A stretch of DNA of 64,000 bases from Erysipelotrichaceae bacterium (GTDB lineage: Bacteria > Bacillota_I > Bacilli_A > Erysipelotrichales > Erysipelotrichaceae), in the NCBI GenBank assembly GCA_013334325.1, contig JAAXXT010000006.1, forward strand, positions 1 through 64,000. Direction: 5' to 3'. Positions 62,490 through 64,000 of this stretch are shown in pieces. A program made the position numbers and the translations under genes. The first letter of the stretch is position 1; every line of letters begins with the position of its first letter. The notes beneath the pieces are model-generated. The model had not been told where the DNA came from. It searched no databases and was given only the letters and a program-made list of their open reading frames with translations.

Positions 62490-64000
62490 ATGAGAAAAAT
62501 AATAATCCTCATTTTATCTTTATGGCTTATGATAGGGAATCAAAAAATGAATGTCTCTGCCTTAGGAAGTGGTACACCACTAGATCCTTGGCAGATCTTC
62601 ACAGTCGATGATCTTAAAGCGATCGGAACTGTTGGGGATTGGGATGATTCCTATATCCTAATGAACAATCTAGATCTTAGTGGTAAAAACTGGACTGCTT
62701 TAGGAACATCAGGAACTCATCTATTTAGTGGGACATTCGACGGGAATGAACATGACATCTCAGGATTAACGATCGATGTCTTAGATGTTTCTTCTGACTT
62801 TGTATCTCTTGGATTATTCTATGGATTAGGTGGGGCAACGATTACGGATCTATCGATGAGTTTTGTCGATATCTCAGTCATCGTAACGGATCCAGAGTTC
62901 TATATCGGGGCTTTAGCTGGTTTCGCTAAAGTAGAAGAAGGTGGAAAACTGTTGATCGATCATGTCACCATCAAAGGAACAATGGATGTGAGCTATCGTC
63001 TAGATGCTTTGGTGAGTAGACATCGTACGGTTGGGGGTATGATCGGGGAAGTCATCGGTGATAATGACCCCACTAACCCTTCCTTGATCTCTAATAATAC
63101 GGTCGCTTTGGATATGGGTGTTAATTTCGACTTACTATATGAAGATTATTATTATTTTAATGGAGATATGGCTATAGGTGGCTTTGTAGGTCACGCAGAA
63201 GATACACTTTTTCAATCCAACATCTATGAATCAACTGATCTAGCTTTTACTTCAGAATTTGTCATTAATGATTGGGATGAGATCTATGTAGGGGGTATCG
63301 TTGGTCTTTATACAACAGAAACTGATTATACATCTGCTAATAGATCAATCTTTCTTGATAATACAACAAGAAACGCTAGCGTCAAAGGTTATGTGAATGT
63401 AGGCGGTCTCATAGGAAAATACATTAGTTCAATAAACAACCATATTTATGAAGCAGGATTAAATGAGGTCTTGGTCCAAGGGTTTTATTATGTAGGGGGA
63501 ATCGTTGGATACGGAGCCCATCTTACTTTTGAAAATATTAGAATAAAAACCTTATCGATGAAATCATTACAAACCAACAGTTCTAAGTTTGGAGGCGTTA
63601 TCGCCTATGGAACAGACATAGATTTTAAAGGAATCATCAACATCGATGGTTTTGTCTTCAGTGAATCTTTTGATGATGATAATGCTCAAACGATCGGTTC
63701 ATTGGCAGGACAATTGATGGAAAGTTCAAGCGAAGCCTTCATCACCGCGAAAAATGTTGAGATCAACGCCTACGGTGTCATCGGTGGATTGATTGGTGCC
63801 GTATACACCATGTCCATCGATCAAGCCACAGTCAGTAATGCGAATCTCGTTGCTACAAGTAATGTAGGTGGGATCGTAGGAGTCATTACCTACGGTACTT
63901 TAACCAGTCTCAAAAATGTTACTTTCGATGGAGAAATTCATGCTGAAAGCTTCGTTGGTGGAATTTCTGGTCGACTAGACTCTAAAACAAACATTGATCA
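62490..64000 (+). CDS. GLUG-repeat surface protein (3' end outside window)
   Basis: An open frame from ATG 62490 (AGGAG 11 bases upstream) to the end of the window without a stop, over 500 residues. Signal peptide (about 24 residues), then the start of a GLUG-type domain: GSGTPLDPWQIFTVDDLKAI and LFSGTFDGNEHDISGL. Glycine-rich repeats (VGGLIGK, GGIVG, GGLIGA) follow every 50-70 residues. Such beta-helix proteins are exported adhesins. Anchoring cannot be seen. Confidence 0.85.
   Translation, partial: MRKIIILILSLWLMIGNQKMNVSALGSGTPLDPWQIFTVDDLKAIGTVGDWDDSYILMNNLDLSGKNWTALGTSGTHLFSGTFDGNEHDISGLTIDVLDVSSDFVSLGLFYGLGGATITDLSMSFVDISVIVTDPEFYIGALAGFAKVEEGGKLLIDHVTIKGTMDVSYRLDALVSRHRTVGGMIGEVIGDNDPTNPSLISNNTVALDMGVNFDLLYEDYYYFNGDMAIGGFVGHAEDTLFQSNIYESTDLAFTSEFVINDWDEIYVGGIVGLYTTETDYTSANRSIFLDNTTRNASVKGYVNVGGLIGKYISSINNHIYEAGLNEVLVQGFYYVGGIVGYGAHLTFENIRIKTLSMKSLQTNSSKFGGVIAYGTDIDFKGIINIDGFVFSESFDDDNAQTIGSLAGQLMESSSEAFITAKNVEINAYGVIGGLIGAVYTMSIDQATVSNANLVATSNVGGIVGVITYGTLTSLKNVTFDGEIHAESFVGGISGRLDSKTNID

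Overview
The window reads as chromosome of a low-GC Gram-positive bacterium (Bacillota, possibly one of the lineages close to the Mollicutes). Evidence: AT-rich sequence, strong AGGAGG-type ribosome binding sites, TGA used as a stop, lipoprotein lipoboxes, an LPXTG surface protein, a T-box riboswitch, PTS and ECF transporters, and a prophage with a cell-wall lysis cassette. It has a cell wall and a large tRNA set, so it is not a true mycoplasma. The exact lineage cannot be fixed from this sequence.

Layout. 0-8.7 kb: prepilin peptidase tail, HD phosphohydrolase, PstS-like lipoprotein, dehydrogenase, PIG-L deacetylase, a fused IIC-IID mannose-family PTS permease and a HAD phosphatase. 8.7-12 kb: MBL hydrolase, a 650-bp stretch with two candidate small RNAs, and an ABC exporter. 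12-16 kb: LPXTG protein, a lipoprotein with a C-terminal anchor, and a cold-shock protein. 16-25 kb: a 1143-residue carbohydrate-active protein behind a cre-like operator, a hidden 37-residue membrane peptide, an AraC regulator, 5'-nucleotidase and two SIS-domain paralogues. 25-30.1 kb: a one-strand island of seven small unknown secreted, membrane or zinc-ribbon genes. Three of its transcription units share one promoter module, and three intergenic repeats follow genes at their 3' side.

30.27-39.95 kb is a decayed prophage-derived element inserted in the 3' end of tRNA-Thr(CGT). It is bounded by a 17-bp direct repeat and carries paired GTTAGCA arm-type sites inside both ends. The tail gene is truncated and frameshifted, the endolysin is frameshifted, and the integrase has Cys in place of the catalytic Tyr, so it looks grounded. 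It keeps a LexA/CI-type repressor with operators, a DinD-like protein, and a cargo of a 2-TM DUF4231/SLATT protein, a ThsB-like TIR protein and a candidate small RNA. This cargo resembles a minimal Thoeris-like defence module and is the best candidate for an undescribed system here.

40-54 kb: SPFH protein, PPC-domain protein, a GH16-fold protein without catalytic acids, four tRNAs, esterase, GGDEF cyclase, the feo iron operon, two duplicated small membrane proteins behind a palindromic operator, a PTS_EIIC-type transporter and housekeeping genes. 54-59.4 kb: a methionine-specific T-box drives an ECF transporter (S, double ATPase, T) followed without gaps by two SAM hydrolase-family genes, which suggests salvage of methionine from imported or surplus SAM. 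59.4-64 kb: GH1 6-phospho-beta-glucosidase and a secreted GH16 glucanase diverge from a shared cre-like operator that also occurs at 16.76 kb, then a GLUG-repeat surface protein runs off the window.
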